Source of the DNA: Argentina anserina | Taxonomy: Eukaryota; Streptophyta; Magnoliopsida; Rosales; Rosaceae | Reading direction: 5' to 3' | Assembly: GCF_933775445.1 (NCBI RefSeq) | Contig: NC_065876.1 | Span: 28,024,001-28,088,000 of the forward strand | Length of the DNA stretch: 64,000 nucleotides | Part shown: piece by piece, positions 1 through 12,869 of the stretch | Numbering within the stretch: position 1 is the stretch's first letter | Layout: every line of letters begins with the position of its first letter | Translations under genes and position numbers: made by a program | Notes under the pieces: generated by a model | What the model was told of the DNA's origin: nothing | The model's input: only the letters and a program-made list of their open reading frames with translations | Database searches by the model: none

Positions 1-2540
1 AATATTTACATCTTTTGGAACATATAGCTATACATCAATGACTAATATCAAGTTTCAATATTCAACGGTTCTTCTTCTGAATATTTGTATTCTAGCATTT
101 ATTTATATATTCTTTAAGTATAAGCGTTTGTTAGTATTATTTCATAGTATAAACTAGAAAGATAGATTCTGCAGCGGAGCGTGGGTGCCCTGCCTAGTGC
201 TTCTTAATTTTCCATGATAATGAGTCGCAGTACAGGTTGAACCGGCCAATTAAGTAATAGGGTCCTCCTCACTTGTGGGAAAACACGTACAAGAATACAC
301 ACACACGAACACACTGTCAAACGTACCCGCCGGCCCTAGGGTTAGCCGGCTGGTTTCTCTTTTTTGAACCGCAACAGTATTAAGATCTGCGTCTGTTTCA
401 TGTTAATGTTTAAGTTTATAAACTCACATGTACATATCTAGCAACAAGGCTTTCTATGATGTTGCGTACTTGCGTTTCTGATCGATAAGTATATATCAAG
501 TTGGTGTTTGAGAGAAAATCTAAGAAATCATAGAAACCCTAATCTAGAAAGAATAATTTCGAAGAGATGCATACATTTTTTTTTTTTTGAAAGAGAGATA
601 TGTACGGTAATCAAGTTTTCTTTTTCTCCAAACTCAAAGGAATCCAAGCTGTATTGACACTTCGCGATTGAGAAAGGTAAATCGAGCTAGGAACCAAATC
701 AAACCAGTGGCTGATAAAGGCTTTCACTGACACCACCAGATGTAGCACAAAAATCAACTGCACAAGGACAGATCGAGAACAAAGGGATTAATTGCAATAG
801 AATCAACTACGACCAAACATTTACAAATATAGACGCGCGCGCATATATGTACATAAGAGCATATCCCAAGTATACCACCAAACTAGCTAACTAGTTCATC
901 TATATATGTACGTATTTGATCAAACAAAAAGCCGTCCTGTCATTCACTCCTGGGGATTTGATTCATTTGAACAAGGTCAGTTCAGTTTCGATCCGTAGTC
1001 CACAAATCAAAGTATTCTGCATCTTGACCCTTGAGAGACAAATATCGCAGAAACAATAGACGTCCTATGACTGAGTGGGGGATTCCAATTGTCATAGGCC
1101 AAATTATTGAAGCTAGCTTGGGAGAACTGAGAACAATCATAGCAAGAGAATAAGAAATACTAACTCCTTTTCTTTCTTTTGTTTTTCCTGTCGTACAATG
1201 TAAACTCAGCAGTTTAATTAAACTAATTATTAGATGATCACTCTTTCGTAGATTTAATCATATCAAGCTAAATGTTTAACTTTATAAACTAAACGAATAA
1301 CCAATCTAAGAACTGATTAGCGATCTCCATCATGGGAAATGATTTTACGCACCATCGAGGCCAAGTTTGATCCCGATGTGCGAATAGAAAAATATGCGTT
1401 TCAGATGTAATTAGCAACAGTTATTAAAAGTTCTATTTTATAATTTTCATAATTTACCTAAAAATTGTATTGAAGTTCGTGAACTTAAGAAATAAGATGA
1501 TTCACTAAATACCTTAGTCAAATTATTTGAGAATTTAAATTCATAATCTTAGTCAAACTCGGTGTTTTACTCGGGCCCAAAACACCGCTCGAGTTTTCTC
1601 ATCCACGATTATTTTATTTTAAGCAGCAATCGTAGCCGCTCATTGAGTTAGCATATCTATGATGTCTGAGTTCTAACGGTGCTCTAACCTTCGACGTCTA
1701 TTTTGAAGAAATTGAACAGAAAAATGAAAGGACTTGAGGAGCAAGAACTGGGAATCTAGAGTTAAACCTTGTTGCGATTGTGCCAGAATTAGGGTCTGTG
1801 GGCAGGAAAATTATTGATCATTGGGTCCTTAGATAACTAGGAGTCTCTGTGGAAAAGGCAGCGGTGAGGGGTTTCGTGGGTGGTCAACGGGGAAGTATTC
1901 GGGTTGAGTTTTGAGTTGAAAATGATGGCATGAATTTTAACTGGGTTTGATGTGGGTTTAAGGGATTAGTAGTAAGAGATGAAGAAGTTCTTAAACCTCA
2001 GATGACCTAACTTTAATTTCCAGAAAGAAAAAAGCACATCCAATCAAACCCAGAACTTTACAAGTCCTCTACATGTCCACCACGACCCTTGTATCAGTTG
2101 TATGTAGCTCTCAAATCCAACCATGGAATCCACAATGAAACTCGACCTGCTTGGATTAGATTAAGAGCTCAGGTACTCAGGCGACCCAAGGCTAGATCGA
2201 ATCGGGTCAAGGTTTCTTTCGGGTCTTGTCGCTCTCCTCCAACGATCAATGGTTCAATCTCCTCTCCGTTGAAGTTAATTATCATCTTGCTTGAATTAAT
2301 ATCTCAGTCCACTACACCTTGTTCATTAAGCATAGCGACGTCAAATTAAAAGACTGCGTGTTCAATTTGTTGAAGGAAACCACTTGGTTTATAAAAAAAG
2401 ATGAACAAAGGCCATAATAATCATTGCATATCCATCCGCTACTATCTTCAGGTATGCAAGAAGTTTGTGAGCATACTCACAATAATACATAGCATATGAC
2501 TACTCATTCTAAAATGCGCACGACTTATTCGATATAACAT
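1..2540. other. Intergenic, no gene recognised
   Basis: AT-rich sequence with only short open frames that lack a family signature, codon bias or splice context. The longest (around 2089-2349) starts on TTG and looks like chance. There are no tRNA-like folds and no clear terminal repeats. Seen directly: nothing that supports a gene. Confidence 0.6.
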
Positions 2541-2940
2541 AATTGTACAACAGTAAAACTAAAACACATAAAGAAGCCCTAAAGAGCAAACTAAGTCCAA
2601 CTCCCCATGCCCAGCCCAAAGTAAGCTTGTCCAAAACTAAGACCAGATCGACATGGGCCAAAAGGCCCAGACCCAAGCCCAATCCTAAGCAACCCTTGCT
2701 CCTTGATGTTGCGCTGCAAACACTAGAAGCATCCCATCTGGCGGCCACTCCATGATCCCGACACTAGCAGATCCTGACATCAAAGAAACCATCGACCCCA
2801 ACACCCTGCCATCAAAGGCCAAAACACAAGCACGATTAGATAGATGCCGAGAGAACCTGACACCATCGCAGAAAACACATGCACGATCGACATCGAGATA
2901 ACCCGACACCGTCGCCGACCCACCAGTTGAAGGGCGCTAA

Positions 2941-4376
2941 TGTGCTGGTATAATCATATAATTAGATGCCTTATATCCTTGGGTTATATGTTATTTTAGT
3001 GTATATATAGGTTTGTGTCAAAAAGAGAAGAAAAAATGCTAAAATGAGCTAATGAAGATTAAATGGCAATTATAAAATTCATTGTCAGAATTTGCCCATG
3101 CAGAACATCCAATTTTACCGACGTTCTGAGAGAGTTATAGATCGAATCAGACCATGAGCCTTGTATCATTGGAAAGATACATAAATCTATTTTCTGTAGG
3201 ATTCAGATCTTGAATTTGATACTCTGAGAGAAAGTTATGATCATTTGAGTGATGAGATATCAGAGCTGAAACCTGCCCGAGTTCATTAGCATTCATGGAG
3301 AATTCAAGTTGTGTTGCCAAGTGCATCTAATTTGAGTACATCAAGGTCAATGATTCAGAAGAATATGCAAAGAGTACATGGAGTCCTATTTTTACAAGAG
3401 ATATTTCAAGGTTTTCCCATTCCATATCAAGTTAGGAGTCTGAAACCAAGCTTTACAAGGAAACTTAAGTCAAAGATGAGCAATAATCTTCTCTATATAA
3501 GGAAGCACAAATTTCATATGAGAGGAGGTCTCCAGAACACAATGTAGATGCCAAAAGAGCAGAGACCATCCATCCATCTATCTTCACCATTCCATTCTTT
3601 TATGTTTTAGTTATGTTTTTGTTAGTCGTAATTTGTTAAACATTTTTCTAGGGTTATGATGATGTCCTATTATGATTGTTTATGTAGTTTAATATTTCAT
3701 TGATGGATTTATAGTTTTTTATGATGAATTCTTAGTCACTATTTGAATTGATGCTTTATATTTAAGTTATTTGATTTATCACCTTAGGGCTTTGCATCTA
3801 TTAATTAGAAGATGAATTTGAGACGTACCTGCAATATTATTCAACTTAGCTTCCTGTGATTAAGAGTTGTGAATTACATTGTTGTCGTACCTGAAGTAAT
3901 GGTTTGCATGGTTCTTTTGTTTTCTAGAATGTAATGAGTCATTCATATTAAATTTATGCCGTACCTGGATAGACTGCATGGTAGGATATATGACTTATGC
4001 CGTACCTGGAGAGTATCATACATTTAAGAAAAACTATGGTCTAAGTGTCGTACCTAGACTTAGATATAGGAATTGTCATCTAGAGATACGAAAGAATCCA
4101 TTAGTTGTATCGATACATAAATAAGATGTTAGGGGTTGATTCTGATACCCTAGGTTCTATCTTGCTTGCTTATTCCTTTAACTCTCGTATCATTTGTTAT
4201 TTGAAAAACTAAAAACTATATTTTCCTTTTCTTGTTTGTTTTTATGTTCTTAGGTTCGATCAATTAAGTTAGAATTAAACCGATTCTCAATCTAGGTGGA
4301 ACGACCTCGTATTTGCACAAAAACTATACTAACGGCGATTCATGCGCTTGCGAGTTTTTATTAAAATTTCACAACA
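2941..4376 (+). repeat. Solo-LTR-like block inserted in a GC-rich segment
   Basis: A block beginning near TGTGCTGG and ending near TTTCACAACA lies between two GC-rich stretches (about 2590-2940 and 4377-4560) that look like one interrupted segment. It contains a TATA box (TATATAA, 3494-3500), then a long T-rich, non-coding stretch with repeated CGTACCTG motifs. This layout resembles the large LTRs of plant Ty3 or LARD-type elements and the better-defined solo LTR at 61157-63605. No convincing 5-bp target duplication was found, so the boundaries are approximate and the call is an inference from layout. Confidence 0.4.
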
Positions 4377-4619
4377 AGCACCGCCACCATGGAAGCCTAA
4401 ACCCCCGATGTTAGTCCGTCGCCCTCAAACCCCGTGATCTAGAGCTCGCTCTAGTGCCACCAAACCGCACCAGAGCCAGCCTATGCCGCCAACACGATTT
4501 GGACAACCCGCTGTCAACCAGAGGCCGAGGAGAGATCGCCACCGCCGCCTACTCGATCACTTTTCTCACGTAGGGGAAAACCCTTGCAGAGAAAAGAGCA
4601 GACTCTCATCTTTCTACAA

Positions 4620-7600
4620 AATTACTGCGTGTTCAATTATGCTATGACAATCAAAGATAAAGAGATGGAAAGAAAGGAACATCTTTTTTCAGTTTTTCTC
4701 TTCTGAGTGGAAAAAGTTAGAATCCCAGCGGTTCATGATCACCATCCTATGTTTAATTGTTTTTTCCACAAAGAATAGAATGAGTATTTGATGATCACCA
4801 ACCACATGCATTGTAAGTTAATGGAGAATCTTTAAGCCATCTAATTAATGGCTCTATTGACACCCTAAAGAGTTGGTTTCCTCCACGAATGCCTTTCCTT
4901 TTCCGCACCTCAGATCAAGAGGAAGGGTAGCTTGTCAAGCTGGCCAATGGTTCTTCTTGTGATTGTTTAAGTTCACATAACATGGGACTAGAATCTTGGC
5001 TCCGGAGACTAATATCCCTATGCCGGCCACTTAGACCAGTTAGGCCATATTCTGCTGATTTCGCGTACTTTGTGATATTTCTGTAAATTTGTATAAACAT
5101 TATAAACACACACACATATATGGTCAAAGTACAAAATTCAATTTCTTAAAAGAATCCTACAATATTTCACGATAGAATATCACAAGATCGAACAACTTGC
5201 ATTGAATGATATACATCTAGTAGTATTTGCTTACTTCTAATTTGGAATACATTGTTCCAATTTGTACTCTGTCAAACTAAAATTGGTGCAAGCTTTGGAG
5301 ATCATGAACCATTTTTTTCGATAGTTCGGAAAAAAGATGTTTGAATCCATTGGTATACAAAAGAAGAAAGAAAACACAAAGCGTAAAAGAAAATAAAGTA
5401 GGCGAAATAGTCTTAAAGTCATTTTGTTATAATTATCTTAAGCTGGAGATGCGTTTGGTATAAGCACTAGATCATCACTTTTGATTTCCATAAGTGATGG
5501 GATTTAGGGAAGCGGATGCCATTAGCTGATGAAAACAAGAATTTTAAAATGTCCAAAAAGAAATCAAAGTCCCATCCTGAGGCATTATAATAAAGCAAAA
5601 GTGAGGCTATGCCCTATTCTTTATACTCAATTATGACCTTAAATGGATGATGCACTGGTGATCTTCTAACTTTACAAATGTAAATTATGTAGGATATGCC
5701 CTATTCTTTATACTCAATTATGACCTTAAATGGATGATGCATTGGTGATATTCTCATTTTACAAATGTAAATTATGTAATCAATATTTCTGTATGTACAA
5801 ATCACATGTGATCTAGCATACTGACATACCAGTTTCGATCTAGTTTAAACAATTGAATATATTGTTGTAATATGTGACGGCCAGAGCCAACAAAAAATTG
5901 TAGATACCTAAAGTAAACTTCAAATCTTCTCATAATAAATAAAAAAAATGTCCACTTCGAATCTTCTGTCTTTTAATTTCAATATGATATATGACATGCA
6001 TCGATCAATCTAAATCACTATTCATCTAATTAATTAAAATGCATGCATCTAATTACCTCTCCAATATACGTATATTAGGAGCCCTACAAAACTTCAGATT
6101 CTTATGTCCAAGTATATAATGCTCTGATAAAAAAAAAGTATATATACAATTCATATCGTTTTGTTCATATCCAAGTTCTTCGTTACCACTCCTAGCTAGC
6201 CTACATATTATCATTTAGCTAATCTAGTACTGAGTTTCGGTTTTACAATTTGTAGATTCAATCATTCGATTTTAAAGAACTATGACTGACACCTTCACTG
6301 TATACAAATAAACTCGTACAAAGAGTCGAGTATAGGAAACAACCAAATTAAGAAATCTATTTCCGGATAAAAGTAAACCAGATGCCTAAGGCTTCAATTG
6401 GTGTACGCCTAGTCGCCTAGTAAACTAAGAAATCAAGTAACACTGCTGCTCTCTTCCCATGCTCGATCAGGCGACAAGACCGAACGTAGAGTAATTGCTT
6501 CCTCTGCTACCCTTTGAATCGCGTAAAACAATCTTTAATTATTGGTTCATTAGTTGTGGTAAGTAATGTAATGAACCAAATATGCTTCATATTATATAGT
6601 CAATAATTGAGGATCGTAGTGGTGGTCGAGCTCATAAGACCGTATATGCATGCGTATCATTACCAAGTGAATAAGCATCAACTATATACTACATTACACC
6701 ACTTGGTCATACATTATTTTTAGTTCATCCTCTTTTCGATCATGGTTTGATAATCGGTTTCCTTTTCCAATCTTGGTTTCGTTTGTCTTCTTTTTGCTTT
6801 ACTCTGTAACTTGTATGCGAAGTTGACGCAGCATTGCTTCGTCTGATATGGAAAAACGCACACAGTGCACATTATGCAAACATAACGACCTATAACATGT
6901 CATTGCCAGCTCTAACATGCCAAAGCATGCATGCATGTAATTGACAATAACAAGCAGTAATTCATGATCATATTATCTGATATATTATAAGTTTCATCTC
7001 TCTAAGTTTAAAGACTCACCACTGTCACCAGTAAGATTAGATATATTTTATGCTGGTGATATATACATATACGTACGTACGTTAGAATTTATACGCGTCC
7101 AGTTCTCATACTGTATGAGGTAGATAAATTGTTTTCGCTCCCAAGTTGATGGGGAAAGTGCTACCTTAATTTCCTCATTTAATCCAAACAGTGCCAACTT
7201 TTCCATGGATCCCGATGGTCCGTCTCATGCTCCTTTAGATTAAGAAGGAACGTACATTTTTGTCGGAAAAGCTTGAGAGTATGCTCTAATCTCATGCACT
7301 TAGACACTTAGTTATGTACTTTATTTAGTAGTTAACTGGCATTTATATTTTGCTCACTGAATTTCCAAGCAAGGTGTCATAATTTTGAGAGGATCTAAGC
7401 TAGGATAAGAAAGCTAGCCATGGAATCGTACATTAGGATTAAGGTTAATTAACTGACATTAGTAATTTAGTATGTTAATTTAAACACCTCGCACTAACTA
7501 TATCGCACCCCAGAAACGTCGACTAATATGCACGCTGGTTATGATTCACGGTACCATGATTGGTGTTGTATGACTTGTATCAGTGTAGTTCTTAATTCTT

Positions 7601-8150
7601 AATGCATGCATAAAATTAAGAACACGCATTTACCCAAATACCCATGTAATGTTACTGAGAAAATTACATCGTTTTATGATTTGGATTCGTTTGGCATGGG
7701 AAAACAAACATTTGATTTATATTTAGGTTGCGAGCCATAAAAATAGCTTAAGAAAAGAAGAGGAAAAACCTCAGACTCAGAAGAACCGAAATATGCATAT
7801 ACACACCGATGATCTTACTAGCTTATTCATCATTTCTATGACAACTTGTAAAGGGAATGAAACTATTTTCTTATTTCTTCTAATATTATTTTCTGTTTTT
7901 CAAATCAGTACTATATGGATCATCTAAAAATTAGGGTTTTTGTTGTTGTTGGTGATGGTCGGAATCCCAGCCATTCAGCCAATAAGGTACAATTTCTTCT
8001 GGTAGGAGATCGACACCGAGTCGCCAAGAAAGTGAAAACAGAATGACCAAAGTAACCCTCCTCCCCACTGCCCCACAGACTTTCCTAAAGTCTCTAACAT
8101 CACTGGCCGCGGAAGTCACCAACCATCCCTCGGTCTCCACCTGGCATTTC
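4620..8150. other. Intergenic, no gene recognised
   Basis: AT-rich DNA with no conserved coding frame on either strand. It holds one clear two-copy tandem duplication (listed separately). The last ~200 bases probably belong to the upstream region of the TGA7-like gene. Confidence 0.55.
5611..5780. repeat. Two-copy tandem duplication, ~87 bp unit
   Basis: The segment starting GCCCTATTCTTTATACTC at 5611 is repeated at 5698 with few differences (CACTGG against CATTGG, an altered run near ATCTTC). Both copies end in ACAAATGTAAATTATGTA. Non-coding; a simple recent duplication. Confidence 0.85.
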
Positions 8151-8159
8151 CCATGTAAG

Positions 8160-8220
8160 TGACGTCATATCTTATCGTCTTTGTCGTCTTGCTGTGTTTT
8201 TTTTTTTGTATTTATAGAAA
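8160..8220 (+). promoter_or_regulatory. TGACGTCA palindrome and TATA-like box upstream of the TGA7-like gene
   Basis: A perfect 8-bp palindrome TGACGTCA at 8160-8167 is the classical high-affinity site for TGA/CREB-type bZIP proteins (two TGACG half sites). A TATA-like TATTTATA follows at about 8208-8215, so transcription could start near 8240. A GA repeat (8333-8348) then falls in the likely leader. Two GACGTT boxes lie at about 8263 and 8283. The motif is seen directly; autoregulation by the TGA factor is inference. Confidence 0.5.
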
Positions 8221-8569
8221 TTTCTATTTTCTAAAAGTGAAAAAGAAAAGCTTTGTGATAACGACGTTAGTGGGGACTTAGACGACGTTAACGGTTTACA
8301 GGAAAGAATGAATAATTTAAAGGTGGGAGGGGGAGAGAGAGAGAGAGACAGCCAATGGATTCCAACATATTTGGGTCTCACCACATATCATTGCATTGTT
8401 GAACTGAAGGCATCACAACTCTACCCACAACCCCATTTTCATCATTCAAGCTCAAGTTTTAATCTTTGCTGCAGAACTTTCCCGGGTTAGTCTGAAAGTT
8501 CAGGTCTTGCAGAAAGTCCTTGTTGGGTTCTTGAAGTCCAAGTTATGCTCTGAAGAGCTGTTTCAAGAG

Positions 8570-9094
8570 GTAATGTAAGTTATCTATGTACTTGTGATTA
8601 CTATATGTTATAATTAAATAGAAAATTAGAAATATAATATCAACTGGAGATTATCACTTCCCTCAACTTTTTACTGAGCTTTTTATCCACTTGATCTGGT
8701 TATTTAAAGTGGGGATGTTTTTTTATGTTTAGGAAAGCTTTGGTACCATGCTTTTCTCTCTGCTTTTATTGTGTGTCTTCTGGTTTGTGTACAAGGATGG
8801 AGTTTCTATGACTCAGCATTAGGACTTGAGGACAAATAGTCTCATCATTTTTTTATGTTGAGGTTCCAAAATCCAAAACTAAAGTCTGCTTCTTTGATTC
8901 TGGTTTCTGCTGTCAGTTTCTGACTGTGGGAGGCATTTTCTAGTCCAGTTACTATAAGTTCAGTGGATCATATTTATTGGTCTTCTCTTGGAGCCAAGTA
9001 TAGAGTTGGGGTTTTCACACACTAGGGATGATCTAGCTTTTTCACTTTTTTTTATGTGTTTTCTGATTCAATCCTTGGTAACAATTTCTGATAG
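8570..9094 (+). other. Probable leader intron of the TGA7-like gene
   Basis: A donor (either AG/GTAATG at 8570 or AAT/GTAAGT at 8575) and an acceptor CTGATAG ending at 9094, three bases before the start codon, bracket a T-rich stretch. TGA genes often have 5-prime UTR introns. The exact leader exon cannot be set without RNA data. Confidence 0.5.
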
Positions 9095-9097
9095 AGT

Positions 9098-12015
9098 ATG
9101 AGCTATCCATCAACTCAGTTTGCCATCCCAAGACAAATGGGGATATATGAGCCCTTCCGGCAGGTGGGTGTGTGGAGAGAAACCTTCAGTGGTGGTAACA
9201 GCTCAAACATAGGTGCTTCCACAATTGTAGAGGTGGATTCTAATCTAGAAAACAAGGTAAGGATGCATGAAATTTGGTTATCTTTTTTTTTTTTCAGTAT
9301 TGGAGCCACTTTAATTTATCATTGAACTTGAATTGATTTTGGGAACTTCTTTAGATCGGATTTGGTTCTCATGAATCAATGGAACCTTCTGGAAATGATC
9401 AAGAATCACACAGATCTGCTGATAAGGTAGTTATGACTGATCTTCCCCACTTCACTCCTCTTACTTCATTGTATTACTTCACCTGGAGACAGAGCTATGT
9501 CATGATTCTCTACTTATTTCGTCACTGATCTTTGAAAGCAATATCCAATATCATCAATTCAGCAAGGGAATTGAACTATTGAAGATGACAATTTAAGCTA
9601 GCTTGATGGTTGCAATTCTTAAATTTTCATCTTCAGTACCCTTGTTGAATTGCTCATATACCATTTGTGAATCCCCTACTTTATCTCAGCTCTAGAATCT
9701 AGAGTTATATCTGAAGATTGACATGTTGTATTCTAGAGTTGTATACTGAAAGTGCAACTATCTATATATACAGGTACAGAGACGCTTAGAGCAAAATCGT
9801 GAAGCTGCTCGCAAGAGTCGTATGCGGAAAAAGGTGAAGCTTCACTCATATTTCATCTTCATGTATTTCATTCCTGAAGTTGTCTACTTATTGCAGTATT
9901 ATTGTTCTGTACTACTCTAGGCTTATGTCCAACAACTAGAAACAAGCCGCCTAAAATTGGCACAACTGGAGCTGGAACTGGACAGAACTAGAAAGCAGGT
10001 GAGTAGATAATCTCTACTTTTTGTCTCTGATCATGCTCCAAAATAGTAAACCAGTGACTGCCCGATTGCAGGTAGCCTATGGAGGCAGTTCATTTGGTGG
10101 TAATCATATGGGATACAACGGAATTGTGGATTCAGGTTTGTGATTGTTGATAGATACTGTTGAATTCATCTCCAAAGACTAGAGCTAATTGATAATCATC
10201 TTATTGATCCAGCTTTTTCTAAGACCAGGCTTAAGGCTATCTAACTTTTACACCCGAAAGCTCTCTTCATGTATTAGACATGTTAATCTTCAGTGGTGAA
10301 AACAAAAACAAAAAAACCTGAAAAAAGGATATATAAGTTGCGAGACGCATAGTTGTGTAGCAAATACACTACTTTCTTGATGGAACTTCTAGAAAACGTT
10401 ATGCGGGCTGATCTGAAAAAGTACAAATTGAAATAGGCATCTTTAATTTCTTAGCTAATCGTATCTGTCATCAAATTCTATATACCAGTTTCCTATTTTG
10501 TCCTATTGAATACTGTATGGAGTTGATGCTTTGAAGTGCAAACCTCTTTGATGTTTAATGTGAATAATTTCTGCTACAGAAAATGTATCCGGTGATCACC
10601 TATTACCTTAATGACCTACTACCTATTATCGTTTGGTAATCCAAGGGTTTCTCTTCGAGTGTGTTGTTTTTCAATAGAAGTGTTACCTAAGTTATGAATT
10701 TTGCAGGGATCACTACATTTGAGCTGGAATATGGACACTGGGTAGAAGAGCAACATAGACAGAACATTGAACTTCGAAATGCATTGCAAGAGCATGCAAC
10801 TGAAATAGAACTTCAGATACTTGTAGAAGGTGGCTTGAACCACTACGCTACATTGTTCCGTATGAAGGCAGATGCTGCTAAGGCTGATATCTTTTACTTA
10901 CTGTCTGGTATATGGAGAACATCAGTAGAACGTTACTTTCACTGGATTGGAGGATTTCGCCCATCAGAGCTTCTAAATGTAAATTTACGTCAGCTCTATT
11001 TTCGAAAACTTCTTGTTTTGGTGGTCATAGTTTTTGATATTCTCTCCATATATACATAGCCTTACTAGATGTCGTATATGTGTTCTTTTTAGAAGGTTGG
11101 GTTAACTGAAAAACATAACTACCTGGGAGTTCTGGAATTTGCAGTTTCAAGGTTTTAATCTGACATATAATAGGAAATATAGGACTACTGTGTTCCTTGG
11201 TGAGAATTCATGACTGAACATATTGTTTACTGCTAATGGTGACTGGGGTTTGCTCTCAAATATTACACATAGATCTGAACATGCATAGTTAGGGTATGTT
11301 ATTATAATACATGTGTCATAGGCTTGAGAAATGAGTCTTACAGTTGTGGATGATGAATTCTGTTCTTCCCTTCCAACTGAATATAGACTTAGAAACCTAC
11401 TATATCTGATAATACTAACCAGTTTTGTAGTAAACAGTACAGGTTACTTTCAATGAATGTGTAATATTCTACATGTTTCATTAACACAGATTGTCGAGTC
11501 CCAACTTGAGCCACTGAATGATCCACAACGGCTGGATTTCCATAACCTGAAGCAATCATCTCAGCAAGCTGAGGACGCTCTCTCACAGGGAATGGATAAA
11601 CTGCAGCAGACACTTTCGAAGACATTAGAAGCTGATCAAATATTGATCGGAGAAACTTATGGATCTCAGATGGGTGCAGCCATTGAGAAATTTGAAGCAC
11701 TGGAAAACTTTGTTAGCCAGGTAAAAATGCCTTTTCCACCTAGAGTGATATCATAAACATTTACTTGTCCAACTAATCTTAGCAACCAAGTCCTTTTCAT
11801 GACACTCCTCTTTTGGTGAATTCTGCTGCTCTTTTCTGAGACAGGCTGATCACCTTCGGCAGCAGACTCTGCAGCAAATGTGTCGAATCCTCACAATTCA
11901 CCAAGCGGCTCGCAGCTTGCTTGCATTAGGAGAGTACTTTCAGCGTCTTCGTGCCCTCAGTTCTCTTTGGACCGCTCGTCCACGCGAACCCTCTGCCGAG
12001 TCATATGCATCCTGA
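9098..12015 (+). CDS. TGA7: TGA-type bZIP transcription factor, clade III (TGA7-like)
   Basis: Eight coding exons: 9098-9256, 9355-9426, 9774-9833, 9921-9998, 10072-10135, 10707-10978, 11490-11720 and 11845-12015. All have GT/AG borders and keep phase, giving 368 aa, the usual length of the family. Residues 1-53 carry the MGIYEPF motif typical of the TGA3/TGA7 group. The basic region (about 78-97) contains N85 and R93 in the N-x7-R spacing, followed by a short leucine zipper (98-123). The rest is the DOG1/TGA domain with its YGHWVEEQ, GGFRPSELL and QADHLRQQTLQQM motifs. TGA factors act in the nucleus, bind TGACG elements and work with NPR1-type co-regulators in salicylate responses. The cysteine pair that marks clade I (TGA1/TGA4) is absent: the sequence there reads DFHNLKQSSQQ. 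The start is the first ATG after the leader acceptor. The assignment to TGA7 rather than TGA3 rests on overall resemblance. Confidence 0.93.
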
Positions 12016-12739
12016 TCTACACGTATATTGTATTTCCCCCAGTACTTCTGTATCAGAAGGCGTAAATATGAAGCTCAGTCCAGTGTGTATCAAATTCAAA
12101 ACATATATAGATTTTTGAGTAATGTTCCCCCAATGCCTATAGAGCATAGTTTTTGGGTAGGTTTATTGGAAATCCAAAATGTATTACCAGCACTTGATGT
12201 ATAAATTTGTTGAGACAGTTATTATTGCCATGCATGCCAACAATATATTATGGACAATTGGGAAACCATTATCATCAATTGGAAACTATACTGATTCTGT
12301 ACATTATGTCATCATAGAGTCGTGCTCATCTCTGCAATATCAGTGTACCTTTTACTTCCAATCTGCACCAAACTCTGCATACGGATGCCAATTGTGCAAC
12401 CATACTGAATCTCCGTTCGCTTAAATCCTGAATACATAACTAATCTCAATATATACTAAAATCATGCCTAATATAGTCATATACTAATTGATGAATAAAA
12501 AAAGGCAAGCAACTAACTAAAATGGCTACAACTAGTTTGATGTTTGAGAACATCAGCCACTAACTAAAATGGCCATTTTTTGTACTTTATTTTCTATTTT
12601 TCTCTACCACTAACATGGAGAAAAAAGAAAAAGAGGTCTAAATTTCCCGGGAATATAATTAACGAAAATAGAAAGCTATAAATATTACAAATTAAAATTA
12701 AAATTTTTGGAATATTCAGATTCAGTCAGATTCTAAGAA
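12016..12739. other. 3-prime flank of TGA7-like gene and intergenic spacer
   Basis: Holds the probable 3-prime UTR of the bZIP gene, then AT-rich spacer, then the upstream region of the J-domain gene. The gap is only about 0.7 kb and both genes point the same way. No further gene is seen. Confidence 0.5.
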
Positions 12740-12775
12740 ATGTCCACTCTTGCTTCACGTCTTCAACCTTCGTAA
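12740..12775 (+). CDS. Upstream ORF in the leader of the J-domain gene
   Basis: An 11-codon frame (MSTLASRLQPS) ends 94 bases before the main start codon and in a different frame (ATG 12740, TAA 12773-12775). If the leader begins upstream of 12740 it would act as a uORF. Transcription start is unknown, so this is tentative. Confidence 0.3.
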   Translation: MSTLASRLQPS

Positions 12776-12869
12776 TCCCAATTCTTCACTCCTCACTAAA
12801 ACCCTAGATTTCCAATTCCAGTCGACCCGATTCAATTCGCCCCAAATTGATTCTGGGTCTGATCTCAAG

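Noticed and set aside
2509..2909. Minus frames with GLGLGLGL and VLVLVL strings
   Set aside because: Low-complexity translation of a GC-rich segment (repeated CCCAAGCCC-type strings); no domain.
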